From: Petrosia ficiformis
Lineage: Eukaryota > Porifera > Demospongiae > Haplosclerida > Petrosiidae
DNA: 64,000 nt
Reading direction: 5' to 3'
Assembly (NCBI GenBank): GCA_947044365.1
Contig: OX345636.1
Location: 62,369,537 to 62,433,536 of the forward strand
Part shown: piece by piece, positions 12,171 to 24,404 of the stretch
How positions within the stretch are numbered: position 1 is the stretch's first letter
Layout: every line of letters begins with the position of its first letter
Position numbers and translations under genes: made by a program
The notes under the pieces: generated by a model
Seen by the model: the letters and a program-made list of their open reading frames with translations, nothing else
What the model was told of the DNA's origin: nothing
Databases searched by the model: none

Positions 12171-13050
12171 CTAGGAGGAGGGGTTTAGAAACTCCAATCA
12201 GTATCTAGTCTTGCCAGCTTCTTGCTGCATACAATTCTGTATTTTTTGGAAGCCACACCCACCCGGTGGTATAATTATTGGCCTAAATGTATTCACTGAC
12301 AGTTTATTTTTAGAAACAAAGCTAAACACACCCTACGGGTGTTGCGGGGGTATAATTATTGGGCCTAAATGTTTTCACTGACAGTTTATTTTCAGAAACA
12401 AAGCTAAACACGCCCTACAGGTGGTGCGAGGGTATAATTATTGGGCCTAAATGTTTTCACTGATAGTTTATTTTCAGAAACAAAGCTAAACACACCCTAC
12501 GGGTGGTGAATAGTTTATTTTCAGAAATAAAGCTAAACACACCCTACAGGTGGTGAATAGTTTATTTTCAGAAACAAAGCTAAACACACCCTACGGGTGG
12601 TGGATAGTTTATTTTCAGAAACAAAGCTAAACACACCCTACGGGTGGTGGAGGGGGCAGTGGGTGGCAAACCCTGGCAGAGTAACTGTAGTTGCTCTCTG
12701 GAGTTTGATAGTGCCTAGAAAGGTAAATTATATGCTTTCACTGAAAAGCTACTGAATTCAGCTTTCTAGATCTTCAGCCTCTTGTAACTATAAAAGCAAA
12801 ATGAATTTTCAGAAAACGACTTCATTCGTGTTCTCAAAATGCATTGTACTTGGTGCACGCTATGATTGGTGGGCGTGGCTTTCGTGGTTTTGTACTTATG
12901 TGTGTTTGGGATTTTAGCCTGTTTTCCTCAATTACAGGCTAATATAAAGCTGATCAGAAGATATGAAGGTTGGCATTACACCAGTTTAGTGTCATATTAT
13001 ATAATATTCCATTTCGAAACTGATTGGAGTCGCATCCGCCCACTCCCTAG
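12171..13050 (+). mobile_element. MITE family M1 with TA duplication and an internal minisatellite, copy 1
   Basis: The ends are inverted repeats: CTAGGAGGAGGGGTTTAG at the left and CGCATCCGCCCACTCCCTAG at the right, each with an inner ACTCCAATCAGT or its complement. TA flanks both sides (12169-12170 and 13051-13052), as in Tc1/mariner-like elements. A minisatellite of about six units built on AAACAAAGCTAAACACACCC occupies about 12300-12650. The right half contains CCTCTTGTAACTATAAAAG and other non-coding sequence. A second copy, inverted and with only one minisatellite unit, is at 27050-27626. No transposase is present. Confidence 0.8.
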
Positions 13051-13112
13051 TACCACCATACAGTAGGGTTTCATACAAGAATTTTGTATGAGCGTTATAC
13101 ACATTAATTATC

Positions 13113-13699
13113 GTCTCGCAAGCCAGACCCAACTCTAAAGTGGGAAAGGGTCTGGACACAGCCTTTACATCAGCTTGTTCATGGCACTCTGTATGTTGCT
13201 CTCTGACCAAGTAACAGAACGTTATGAAACATCAGAACAGAAGCACAGCAACATTAACATGGAGGTGTTGATGATAGAAGTAGCAGAGAGATGTTTGGGA
13301 TTTGAGACAAAGCAGAAAGAAGCCACAATAGAATTTGTTAGTAGGAAAGATGTTTTTATTTTACTCTTAGCTGGTTATGTTAAACATGTTTACTATGCAA
13401 CTATACCATTGATATTTGATCTGTTAAGAGGCAATATTGGGAGTTTAGTCTTAGTTGTGTCACACCCTTGAACGCGCTTGTGAAAGGTCAAGTGGAGAGT
13501 TTTAAGAGTAAAAGATTGGAAGCTGGAATTTTAGTGTTGGATGTTGGGTTTGTTTGCTAATGCAATTGTCACCATTATTAGGTGGAGCTAACACATTTTA
13601 ATAATCACGGTAATTGCATTCCTGTATTACAAGGTTATGTTAAGACTATGACCAGTCCCTTCCCCACTTCAGGGTTGGGTGTGGCTTGCGAGACTACAG
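13113..13699 (+). mobile_element. Non-autonomous hAT-like element carrying a helicase fragment
   Basis: The two ends are inverted: GTCTCGCAAGCCAGACCCAA at the left, and GGGTTGGGTGTGGCTTGCGA then GACTACAG at the right. An exact 8-bp duplication, TAATTATC, flanks it at 13105-13112 and 13700-13707, the length made by hAT transposases. The left end lacks about 5 bp (CTGTA expected by symmetry). The cargo is the helicase-like frame described separately. No transposase is encoded. Confidence 0.75.
13175..13471 (+). pseudogene. RecQ-like DNA helicase fragment captured in the transposon
   Basis: The open frame (98 codons) ends with AERCLGFETKQKEATIEFVS and then a region that lines up with the N-terminal ATPase lobe of RecQ-family helicases. 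The Q-motif-like part is followed by DVFILLLAGYVKHVYYATIP where Walker A (consensus GxGKS/T, in RecQ about TGxGKS) should be. Here the Gly-Lys-Ser core is lost (GYVKH). After it comes LIFDLLRGNIGSLVLVVSHP, resembling motif Ia. The frame stops there because the transposon ends. It cannot be an active helicase. It looks like a gene fragment picked up by the element. Confidence 0.6.
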
Positions 13700-14890
13700 T
13701 AATTATCACTCCTATTCAGTAATAATACTAATAGTTATCATTTAATTACCACTTTATATTCCACTAGTGAGATATGTTATAAATTCATCATAATTATAAT
13801 AAAGTAGTAATCATGGAGAAAATTGAATTCATGAAATACTTTATGTTGATATCCTATATACCCCTGTTGTTTTCTTCCCATTTTTTTAAAATGCAAATAA
13901 TTTTTCCAATTTCATATATACATACATGATGCTGGAAGCCGCCACTTTTTTGTGTATCATTGCTTTTAGTATGGAGTACTACTTGTAGGAACTCAAATGT
14001 GTAATAATTAGGTCTCCACAATTTGTCACCTCATCCACTCAGAAAATTGGAAGAAAATTGTATCATCTACCCTCCGAAATATGTGTGAGGGATTTTAAAT
14101 ATAAGTAGTGAAATCTATGTATCCATTTCTTGTAGTTGGGTGTGTCATAAGAAAGAAACTAATGTTTCTATAAACTGAATCATTTTTGTATTGACAGCAA
14201 ATGATATTATTGTAGGATAACTATACAAAATATTAAAATGTGAAACTAAAGTGAAGCAACAATAAAGTATAATCATTTATGAGTTTGCTCATAACTCAGT
14301 TTGAAAACAATATTTCAAATTTTGTTAATATTCAGCTAAATATAGGAATAAATGTTAAAAAAATTGTTGATTTTATAACCAATTTGAGATGAATTTATTC
14401 TTTGTAGTTATAGTAGTTAATATTTATAACGTATTAATACAGTTGAGGTTTATAAAGTTGTCAATGCTTATGAGGTATAGTTTATGTTTAGTAAATCAAG
14501 TATTCATTACAACCTCTCAACTGATCATGCTATCTGGCTGGATAAATAATGCCACTAATCAGAATAGTCGTATATTATCTAAGTAGCAATGTTTTTTTTA
14601 TAACTAAAAGTGTGATTTAGAAAGCTAGGGTAATATGTTCTATTCTAATGTATGTACTAATTATGATCATGTATATAATATAATATATAGTATAGATGAT
14701 GCTGGATAATTTAGAAGTCCACATAATAAAATACACATAATTATAATGACTATGTATTATGATATTAGAGTATTGTCAAGACACAAATTGATTATCATTA
14801 GGTAATGTTCATTACATTTAATACAATCAATATTACTTTTACTGAAAGGTTCAGGAATTGTTTGGATAATTCTAACAGTCCCAGAGTTAC
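13700..14890. other. Gene-poor AT-rich stretch
   Basis: Nothing recognisable; the small frame at 14389-14586 looks like chance. Confidence 0.4.
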
Positions 14891-14995
14891 TATGGTGTAC
14901 AGACATTCTCTGACATAAAGGGGATGGGCAGGTATGACAATCCAGTTACCATCAGCTATACTATATAATGATAGTATACAGGGATACTGGATACT
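14891..14995 (-). CDS. Candidate 35-codon exon, unknown
   Basis: A minus-strand stretch lies between the acceptor TTTGTTTCAG and the donor GTAACT, phase 0 at both ends. It begins SIQYPCILSLYSIADGNWIV. I recognise no domain. It is reported because phase and strand match the neighbouring ankyrin-type exons. Confidence 0.25.
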
Positions 14996-15835
14996 CTGAA
15001 ACAAATGGTAAGAGGAGCAGACAGTAAAGGGATGATCCATAGTGGGCTAATATGTTCTGTGGAGATACTCTGCAATTCCTACACATCCAAAAAGATTCTG
15101 TACAATGCATGGTGTGATTGGCCAACCATCGACCATGGGTGCATTTAGCAGCTCACAATGTAGAATTTGCAACTCAAAATGTCAAAACTTCAACATGACA
15201 TGGACTGCTGGGAATGAAACCAAAGCCACAATCATACCAACTAACTTCACCTATAAACATAACTAGTAAACTTATGACTACAATTAAAACTAGTTTTTTT
15301 TATTCTACTCCTTTTTATACTTTCATTTTAGTATACATGAATTCATTTATGGTTTGAATGACTAGGGGCTTCTCTACTCATCTCATCGATTATTATAACC
15401 ACAAACATGAACATTAATTTAGTATTATGATTGGAAAATGATAACAATAATTACTATAATGTTTACTGTTACAATTTAATCTAAAAAGATTATCAAAGTA
15501 CTGTCACAATAATTAGAACAAGTACCTTACTAGCATGACTTCATGTCATGCCATGAAGGTATTCATTCTAGGTCTATGAAATGTGAAAGTGCAAAATAAT
15601 CACTCCAAGTCGACGAACAAGAATTGTTGTTGACAGCTCCATGTTTAGTTGATTATTCAACTAGTTAGAGTAGTTGTTCAGGACACTCCTTATTCTTTAT
15701 GATTATATAGTATTCATTTTAATCCATTGTATTGACCCCATGATAAAGCTTAATTATATGGTCTAATTAACTTTACACACACAATAACAATAGCAGCTAA
15801 TTAGCTAATAGATATAAAAAGGTATAGCAATTCAC

Positions 15836-16134
15836 TAGTGATGCATCGATATTGGGCTTGGTAATTGGTATCGATCATTATCAGCCATTATTTTTATTAT
15901 TGGTATCGATTATTTCTGTCAGATGTAATCGATATTGCAGCAAGTGTACCAATGATATCATTATACCATCAATGATTGCTTTTATGTTACTTGTAATTAT
16001 TGAGGAAATGGTCATTTTCATTAAAGAATTAGAAACCAGAAGGTGGATATAATATGGAATTGGTATCGGTACATACCTAAAGTAATTATGAGTTTATCGA
16101 AATATCGGTAAAATCGCTTATCGGTGCATCACTA
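15836..16134. mobile_element. hAT-type MITE (family H1), copy 1
   Basis: The terminal inverted repeats are TAGTGATGCATCGATA at the left and TATCGGTGCATCACTA at the right. An exact 8-bp duplication, CAATTCAC, flanks it at 15828-15835 and 16135-16142. It is 299 bp and non-coding. Both the ends and the duplication length fit hAT elements. A diverged copy is at 18888-19156. Confidence 0.88.
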
Positions 16135-16223
16135 CAATTCACTATCATTATTATACCAACAAAAATACACATTAATAAGTAGACCACAATTATAATAATT
16201 ATGATTTATTATACTTCACTTAC

Positions 16224-16265
16224 TAGGGCATTCTTTTCATCTCGTGTTAAAACAGTAGCCATCAT
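16224..16265 (-). CDS. Candidate first coding exon
   Basis: On the minus strand, an ATG at 16265 opens MMATVLTRDEKNAL and runs into a good donor, CTA|GTAAGTG, at phase 0. It could be the start exon of the ankyrin-type gene whose exons lie at 14.9, 10.2 and 7.3 kb, since all share strand and phase 0. The evidence is limited to the splice site and phase. Confidence 0.35.
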
Positions 16266-17990
16266 GCGTTTTTGTTAGCAACAAGAGTTTGATGAGTAAT
16301 CTGATGTGAAACTACATGTATTCACCATGAAAACATCTGAAATATAATTATAAATTGATGAGTATTATCTGTGCCGTGAAATCATATTGGTATGGGAAAT
16401 CCTTATTTTGTTATAATTATTATTATCAATTCTATACACACAATTAGGCCTTATATTTCAGTGGTGTAAGATGTGGATGAGGATATCAATCCACTCATGT
16501 CACAGAAGTGACAGAACACTTGCCACAAGTGTGATTGCAAATTGGGTATTAGCCTGATACTAACAACAAAAATAATTGAAGACAAAATATATTTTTAATT
16601 TAAATTATTTGTAATTGTGGAGTAAACAGACATCATACAACTACAAATTCATGTACAGTGTACATACATGTACTTATAATAACGTATTCCCACTTGCTAT
16701 AGTGATATAATATATTATATCGTTTTCACTATAATGAATGTATACTAATCAAGATAACCTAGCAGGAAACAAATCAGCATTATTTTGTTCACAGGAAAAC
16801 TCTCACCTGATCAGAGTTTAAATAAATCATTAAATTATACAATGCATGATACTGAATACTGAGCAGGTACATATAATTAAGATATTTGAAATTTGAATGG
16901 TATCCAAAATCAAATGACATTTTACTCTTTACTATTGTGTATAGGACTAAGTTATTAATAAATATCTCAATAGAATATTCAATATAGTCATGAGGGAGAA
17001 ATTCTTTTTGTCCAGTTTGAATGATGTAAAACATTCTATTTTCAACCCCTCTGTGCTTAAAAGACAAAGTTTCAGTCAAACTAATAAACATAAAAGTTTA
17101 TTAACTATGAATTGCTTATATGAATTATACCATATCTGCTGATTTTAATTAACTACTATAGTATAAGTCTTGCTATCTTGATGCATGTTCTTATAATAAT
17201 GATGTTATCAATTTACAGTCTTATGTATATTAATAGTGGGAGTAATACTGATATGTAAACTGTGATTACTAATTTACTATGGAATGCTGTCAAACATCAT
17301 GTACTACATAACACTATAAGAGCTAAGAATAGCCTGATATAATCTTCAACACTATAGGATTCAGTAATTACATGGAGAATGTGATATGCATAATATTAAA
17401 TTTTAAATACGATTGAAAAAACATGAATTTAAGAAGTGAATCATTGATGAATTGTCAGTTGAATATATTGGTAATTAAAAATGGATGGTCCTAACAGAGT
17501 GAGTTCTAAACAACATTTTGTTTCACTTCATACTTATACATGTACACATTTTGTCATGATGATAAATTTGATGTTGATTTCGAGTAAAAGCTATAATAAT
17601 GAAGAAAAATAGTACAATATAACTTTAGCTTTCTACTGCTTTCCATGTTCAATATAATTCAGTAGTCTCCTACGTTCTAAAAAATGCGTCACAAGTAAAT
17701 CATATCATTATCTCATTTTAGTAGCGTCAAACATTTCACTATCCTACTGAAACTAGATTGGAGACTACATAAATTAATTCATTGCAGGAAGTTATCCTTA
17801 TCCACTAGTGAGCTTTTCAGAAATTTCTGAATTCTATTCAAGAAGTCTAAGAATGTGAATCAATGGAAGAGTGTAGTACATAGTAACAGCTCAATGGTTT
17901 GACTTCTGACGTGTGGTATAAGTAAAACTGTGTGGATTAAAATTTAGCAAGCAATAATACATATGCATGTTACTATATGGCTGTGGTTAT
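16266..17990. other. Gene-poor stretch
   Basis: No domains, RNAs or element ends are seen. The frame at 16789-17091 (minus) has no recognisable motif. Confidence 0.4.
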
Positions 17991-18154
17991 CAGGGGTGTG
18001 GAAATAGTGAGCTAATTACGGGATATTTTGACCTTTTTCCAACACGTTCGTCCTACTCTCCATATACATTTTATACAGCTCAGTTACAATATACCAAACA
18101 TTTGCTACAGATGTTGGACAATGTCCTGCAAGACTAGCTGTTTCCACATCCCTG
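17991..18154. mobile_element. hAT-type MITE (family H2)
   Basis: Left end CAGGGGTGTGGAAATAG, right end GTTTCCACATCCCTG. An exact 8-bp duplication, GTGGTTAT, lies at 17983-17990 and 18155-18162. It is 164 bp and non-coding. A 59-bp relative with the same sequence near the left end is at 56105-56163. Confidence 0.85.
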
Positions 18155-18354
18155 GTGGTTATGTAAAGGAACATGTCATGGGTGTGACTACTCAGATTCG
18201 AATAAATTAACTGCAGAACTATAATTATAGTACTCAATACTTGCGAGTTCTTGATAGGAATCAAGACATCAAATTGGAATCACTCACGACTATCAGCTAC
18301 TACATACTATACTTAACCATAAAAATGTAATTTTCATGAACATAGAAAACATAC

Positions 18355-18429
18355 CTGAATCTGATAATATTGTGAAATATTGCTGGACAATTCTTTGAAC
18401 GCTTTCAGCTGAGTCTGCAGCTGAGTCAT
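18355..18429 (-). CDS. Coiled-coil exon (25 codons)
   Basis: This minus-strand exon is bounded by acceptor TTATATAG and donor GTATGT, with both phases 0. It encodes MTQLQTQLKAFKELSSNISQ and YYQIQ. Leu at i, i+3/4 spacing and the Gln-rich heptads indicate a short coiled coil. The kinase exon at 25444 also begins with a Gln-rich coiled coil, so this may be part of a gene of similar build, but no kinase exon follows it in this window. The host gene is unknown. Confidence 0.5.
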
Positions 18430-18887
18430 CTATATAATATATGAAGTAAAGTGAGTGAAATTTGTCTGCTGCAGATATCGTAACTGCTTAGCTGATGATG
18501 GCATGCTTCGAATGCTCTTTCCTGAGACTGGATATCACGAAAATGTCAGCATTAAAATGGAAATTCCTGTTATATTAAAGCTACTTACCTGACAGCTGAT
18601 TCAATATATATGATTTAATAAAACAGTTTGGATTCATGCAGACACAGATGAAAAAGTCAGATCAAGGAATTTGTAGATGTTGAGATCTCTTATGAGATAT
18701 TGAAAACTTAAACAGATCATGGAGTTTAGGGTTTTCTGTTATCTGATTTTCTCCTAATCTCCTCCCTTTGGTTCAAAAGCAAAAATATTCAAGCTGGTAT
18801 CACACCAGGTAAAGCACTGGATAATGTGTTTAATAGATGTATGTATTTGTTTATTCTATTTTATGTATGTTTAAGCTGTCTTTACAC
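18430..18887. other. Intron-like stretch
   Basis: No supportable feature between the coiled-coil exon and the next MITE. Confidence 0.35.
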
Positions 18888-19156
18888 TAGTTATGCACTA
18901 ATAATTAGATTGGTAATTAATTATCAGCCATTATTTCTGTATCAATATTGGTTTTTTTCTCAAATGATTTTACAAATAGGGTAGTACCTGTACTGACAAG
19001 GAAGTTTCTGTGGTTATTACATCATTAATTGTGTTAATAATTACAAAGAAAGAATGAGTAAGTATATGTAATATATATCAGATTGGTAGCAGATATTGGT
19101 ACATATCTAAATTATTTATTGGAGTATTGGTGAAATCTCTTATTGCTACATCACTA
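18888..19156. mobile_element. hAT-type MITE (family H1), diverged copy 2
   Basis: The ends TAGTTATGCACTAAT and ATTGCTACATCACTA match copy 1 (15836-16134) with changes, as does the inner ATCAGCCATTATT block. Flanks CTTTACAC and CTCTATAC agree at 6 of 8 positions, consistent with an old 8-bp duplication. Confidence 0.7.
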
Positions 19157-20230
19157 CTCTATACTTGTTGATGAGTAATACTATACTGTACAAGGACCTT
19201 TCCCATCTCCGGTGAAACTGTCACTCAGTAATTTATTTGTCAATTTTTACTCAAAATTAATTGCATTTGTGAGGATTTCACTTATATATCTAGTAAGCAG
19301 GTTGTTTGGTTGGGAGGTATCTTGCTTTCTTCATGTGGTATGAATTCATGACTACTATGTAGGTATATATGTCTACTTGTACATATATGTATTTCAATAT
19401 AGCACATGTACATGTATTATAAATGGGATTGTTAAATGTACATGACAGTAGATTGCATAGCACTATGGATGCCTACGAAAACTTCATCAGTTGTGAAATC
19501 TAATAAGTATATACTTTTAGTATGTTGTTCTGTTCTTGCTATTTGGTTGTTGTAATATAATATACATTGTTTTGTAAATATACATTCCAGATTGTAGTCA
19601 GTTTGAAGTTATTAAAGACACAAAAGAAGAAGATAAAGTCAAGAATGTTTTCACGTTCACTTAATATTTCAGTGTTTGGTTGTGAAGAAATGTAAGTAAG
19701 TACATATACATATACAATTTATATGTATTACTTGTAAATATATTATATGTGTACATGTTTCTTACTCACATTGTTCTCATATAGTGTATGCACATGTATA
19801 CATCAGGGCTTGGAAAAGGGTTCCTTTCTTTAAACATTCATTTGTTTGGTGCAGACTTGAAGCTAAATTTCTCCCTTCAAAGCTTTGTTGCTACACCCTC
19901 TTTAATGTTCGCACATTTGCACTTCTGCAATCTAAATGCATTGTTAATAATGTGGGTGTGTTCCAGAAAAGTTGATACTGTGTTGCTGGCTGCATCTGTC
20001 TCATTTCTGAGTCCAGTGATGCTAGATACAAGTAGAAACAGTGATAGGAACAAGAGCAGCACTTGTTATAAAGCAGTTTTGGAAGCATCCTATAGCCAAT
20101 CAATGTAACAACACCATTACACAACTTAATGTTCAAATATTCATCCTTTTGTGCTGACGAAGCTTAAAATGTTGCTTTACAACCCTCATCCCAACCCTAG
20201 TATACATGTTATATATGTATTTATGTAGAT
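19157..20230. other. Gene-poor stretch with one possible exon
   Basis: After the acceptor ACATTCCAG near 19591, a plus-strand frame reads CSQFEVIKDTKEEDKVKNVF and stops soon after. It is charged and could be a terminal exon, but nothing upstream links to it. The frames at 19784-20136 overlap on both strands and show no domain. Confidence 0.3.
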
Positions 20231-20628
20231 TAGGGCTGGAACAAATATTGGCTTTGTTCAGATATTCACTCGTTGTTTGGGTATTCGCATGTATTTTTAA
20301 TATCTGGATATTCGTTTAATGTTTGTGCCTGGGCAGAAATTGAACACGTGAGATTATACTTGCAATTAAATGGCTGCGAAGCAGTTTCTTGCGGCATGTT
20401 ACCGGCTTTCTACAACTGCAGAGTACTGAATGGATAGTTGAAACAACTTTGGCTGTTGTTATAAACATCTATAGCAACTGGTAACAGCAAAATGTGAGCT
20501 AATATTTGATAGCTCACTAGAAGTGAGTCATGACAAACTTTCTCTGAAAGCAAGCAAATATCCTGATATTCGTCCGATAAACTAACCGAATATCCGGATA
20601 TTAAAAACTGATATTCGTTGAAGCCCTA
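20231..20628. mobile_element. hAT-type non-autonomous element (family H3)
   Basis: It starts TAGGGCTGGAACAAATAT and ends ATATTCGTTGAAGCCCTA, the signature of the hAT group with GGGCTG-type ends. An exact 8-bp duplication, ATGTAGAT, flanks it at 20223-20230 and 20629-20636. Repeated ATATCC/GGATAT motifs lie subterminally. It is 398 bp and has no transposase. Confidence 0.92.
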
Positions 20629-21051
20629 ATGTAGATGAAGGAAAAGCATTGGGAGTGATGTGTAGATATAACCCTATACTTAATGTATGTGCACATATAT
20701 GTAATATACAAGCTATGTACATGTAGAAGTGGTTGAAGTGTACATGTACATGTTCTATTATTACATGGATGATTACAATAGAATAGTGTCTCTACTCATA
20801 TATGATAAATGTTAGTTACCTTTGACCTCACTATACACACATTTCCTCTTAACCTATTATCAGTTACATAATTATGTACATGTACATATACCAGTTACAT
20901 AGTTATGTACATGTACATGTACATGTAGTATTGCTAATACATGTATGTTGTACTAGTAGTAATATGTAGACAGCATAGTACATGTTATAATACTAGATTA
21001 CCACTTGTCGTATTAGTAGGTATTGAGTATAGGGTATAGACCTGGTTGGAG
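20629..21051. repeat. TACATG-rich stretch
   Basis: The self-complementary run ACATGTACATGTACATGTA and variants recur (about 20740-20945). Similar runs occur at 21560-21610, 48895-48910 and 55495-55890. No gene is seen. Confidence 0.5.
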
Positions 21052-21141
21052 GCAGTTATGGGGATATAATACCCGCAAATTAATTGGTCGAGGGCATAAC
21101 CCGAGACAGTTATCTCATGGGTGTTATATGCCCATAACTGC
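21052..21141. repeat. Short fold-back element
   Basis: GCAGTTATGGGGATATAATA at the left is answered by GTTATATGCCCATAACTGC at the right. About 50 bp lie between. It may be an internally deleted MITE. Confidence 0.55.
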
Positions 21142-21807
21142 TGTATTTTATACCATGGTGACACAAAAGTATGCAATTAAATCACATTTCACATCACTGT
21201 TCTCAAGTAGAAACCAATTAGTAAAAACTGTGAAAATGCAATTAGATGATGATTCAGTGGCTAGACACAAAATCTCTCTGTCTACAGGCATGTTATGGGC
21301 ATATATCTCCAACAGTACGTCAAAGGTTACTATGGTGATCACCCATGCAGTGTGGTATAACAACAGTTATAACTTGCATATCAACTAGTCATAATTATAC
21401 ACATTTCATATTCATTACCACATGATGTTAATTATTATCATATAGAGAAAACTCATAGTCCCCTAATGTATACTGTATTATATTGTACTAGAGAGTTCAG
21501 CACTGTAGTGGAAAGTTTCTGAAAAATGATATACAAATATTGAGGCAGGTATATAGTCGTACATGTACTGTGTATGTACGTAAACACATGTACATACAGT
21601 TACTGTGTAGGTACATGTAATATAATGTATTATAGTAATTAGGTATAACATGTGATACTGGTATTATTATGAGAACTATTTAAATTAGTCATTGTAAGTA
21701 CATTCCATAGTGATTAGTATGTACATTAATTTATGTATTTATAATAACAAATAACGTGTTATATTCACTAAATGTTATACCTAATAACTATTTATCATAT
21801 AGTATGG

Positions 21808-21895
21808 TAGTACTCTGTATGTAGGGATGGTATGGAAAGAAATACATTTAAATTACAAGTGATGAGCTGAAATATCTTGTAATAGCTTATTAGGT
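21808..21895. repeat. Dispersed repeat D2, copy 1
   Basis: The segment contains GTAGTACTCTGTATGTAGGG and ends near GATGAGCTGAAAT. It matches 60272-60345 in order and spacing. Function unknown. Confidence 0.5.
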
Positions 21896-22162
21896 AGGAC
21901 ATTATAATCCATTGTGATTCCTGATTAGATTATCTTAATATTAAATAATTAATTATTACATTAATTCCATAGTATAATAGATAATATGGGATACATGTAC
22001 TAATGAATACAACTACTGAATTTCTATTTACACAATGTGAATTATGAATGTATTGTGTACATGTACTCATGAGTAAAGTAATCACAAAGTATTAAGTATT
22101 ACCAGATACACATGTATTCATATTGAAATTATTGAATATAGTATCACCCACCCACAATTATT

Positions 22163-22164
<2 letters not shown>

Positions 22165-22208
<44 letters not shown>

Positions 22209-22330
22209 GGTGTGAATTTACGTGTTGGGTGGAAAGGGCAAGCTAGCTGAACTACTGAGGCAGTGCACAGTTCCAACACCAACAGTGTAAAGTTTCTGTC
22301 CTGTGTGTTTGTGTGTGTGTGTGTGTGTGC
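22165..22330. repeat. (TG)n microsatellites
   Basis: A run of about 20 TG units is at 22167-22207 and a second shorter run is at about 22304-22330. The stretch on either side (21400-22490) has no gene that I can support. Confidence 0.85.
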
Positions 22331-22489
22331 TGGTGGTGTGTAAATTTAATTTGTTTTGGGTTCCACAGAGCAAGACACTAATCTACAAAGCATGAATAAT
22401 TCTAATAAATAATTATACATGCTTTGTAAGTCTGGATATCAAATGTTAAATTGGGCTATACGTATCTAATTAAGTATACCATTTTACTC

Positions 22490-22935
22490 TTGTGGTCTGC
22501 CATTGCCATACCTTCACATGGAGGAGGAAGGATCTGTTATTATTATAGCATTCATTATAATGGAATGGATGCTGTAACATGACAACTTCACCCTTCCTCA
22601 TCCATGTGAAGTGGCAGAAATCCCAGACCAGTAAATGAACTGTCACATAAATTTGTGCATTTCAAGTTTTTTCAACTATTCATTAGGTGAGTTTCATAAG
22701 TCATTGCAGAAGTATAAGTTCCCTTTTAACGTCACTGTGGATAGGTGTGAGTACTAATAATTGTGGTAGCTGATTTTAAACTTGTTATCAGGAGCTTTGA
22801 TACCAAGTGTTAACTTGTGTAATGTGTGCCATCTACTTGAAAGGTCAGCTTTCATTAGTTCCAACAGGATAATTAGATCACTTTTGATGTGTTTATACTT
22901 GCATATTGTGAATTACATCATAGTATATTTAACGC
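22490..22935. repeat. Dispersed repeat D1, copy 1, with an inverted pair
   Basis: CTTCACATGGAGGAGGAAGG near 22512 is inverted at about 22592-22611 (CCTTCCTCATCCATGTGAAG), forming a fold-back of about 100 bp. Further right, AAGTGTTAAC, then GATCACTTTTGATGTGTTTA and ACATCATAGTATATTTAA, match 31316-31440 in the same order. The family is thus longer than the palindrome. No coding capacity. Confidence 0.6.
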
Positions 22936-22951
22936 AGTATATTTACACATA

Positions 22952-22983
22952 CTACAGTACAGTACAGTACAGTACAGTACAGT
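22952..22983. repeat. (ACAGT)n microsatellite
   Basis: About six uninterrupted ACAGT units directly follow repeat D1. Confidence 0.8.
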
Positions 22984-24400
22984 TTGTATATGTGTGTTAT
23001 AATGACTTAGACATTATACAATGTCAAATACAGATGAACTCCACACTTCACAAATGTATCTACAGTACCTCATGAGGCATCATGTCAGATAGATAATCAT
23101 CTTCATCCTGATATTCCCTAAAGGGTAAAGAGTTATGAAAGAAAACTGAAAGTTGTGCATCACAATGGAACAACAAACAGGATGTATGTCAGTCTGGAGA
23201 TTCTATTTCCATTGGAATATATTTTTGATCATAATGTCACTGTTTATTTTACTGTTTCTTATAATTTGTTTGATTATTGACATAATAATAATTGAATAGC
23301 AATACTATCATCTGAAGACTTGATGAGAATGGATTGGAGAATTAATGAGACTGGAGAATATAGAAGGCATAATTGATGAGAATGTAGAGATGACAAGTCT
23401 GGAAACTTGACGAGAGCCAAAACTTCCATTTATTTTGGAGATTACTGTAGCATGTAATTTAGTTATACATTTAGATATCAGTCAGACCTGGGATCAATTG
23501 TAATTAAGAGATCAAATACTAATTGTTATTGATGTACATACATGTTCAGAAGTTGAGTGTAATTGCATGTAACTGAATTCATGTTGACAAAAAAGTGTAC
23601 TGCAGCTATTAATGATTGCAGTCATTATTACCTACACATGTCAAACTACCATCTTCCATGAATGACAGTGAGTAGATACTGTCGATGGAGGAAATCTGTT
23701 GAGCCCCAATTGCAACATTCTGAATGTTTGTCCTGACTTATCTGTTAGAAATAACAAGATATAACCTACGCTGTACCTGGAGGAGACTTCTCGCTTCATT
23801 TGGTGATTGCATATAAACTGTGTAGCTAATCCTGACTGAGCAATAACAAAAACGAGAAATAATTCCGAGGAAGGCAGCTTATAGCTATAATGTTGGGTTT
23901 TTATCAAAAATTCTTGTTCTATAATTATAATAAATTATGAATTATGGCAATCTCACCTTTCCTTACAGCAGATAAAATAATTTATTGTTTATGTGAAAAC
24001 ACCTAAGCTAGTGTGTTTATGATTTACCTTCATTCAGTAGATATATGTAACCTACATGGGCATTGTCTATATGGGCAGAACATACGTAATTCAATGAAGA
24101 AACTGCTCAGAATTTAAATCCTTACATATTTGCGAACCTGTATCTGTTGTATCTTTTATATAGTTTCACAAACCTCTGGTAATATTTCAAATACTGCACA
24201 AAGTACCGGTGCATCTTCAATACAAAATATATTATGTGTTTACATTTACACAACATTTACAAGTGAAGTATTGTAGAGGTTAGTCTGAAGAAGTTTTTAC
24301 TGTGTTGCTGAAGTAGCAATTTGTATGATACTAAAACATTACAAAAGTTATCGTAAACAGAGCTGCAGGTTGAAAATGTAATTATGTTGTTATAAAAAAG
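22984..24400. other. Gene-poor stretch
   Basis: No domains or RNAs are seen. The minus-strand frame at 23641-23907 has no recognisable motif. Confidence 0.35.
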
Positions 24401-24404
24401 AAAA

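Noticed and set aside
12992..13210. Minus-strand frame across the end of the MITE and the start of the next element
   Set aside because: It spans two independent transposon ends, so it is not a gene.
20985..21388. Overlapping frames on both strands
   Set aside because: They include the short palindrome and lack any domain or splice support.
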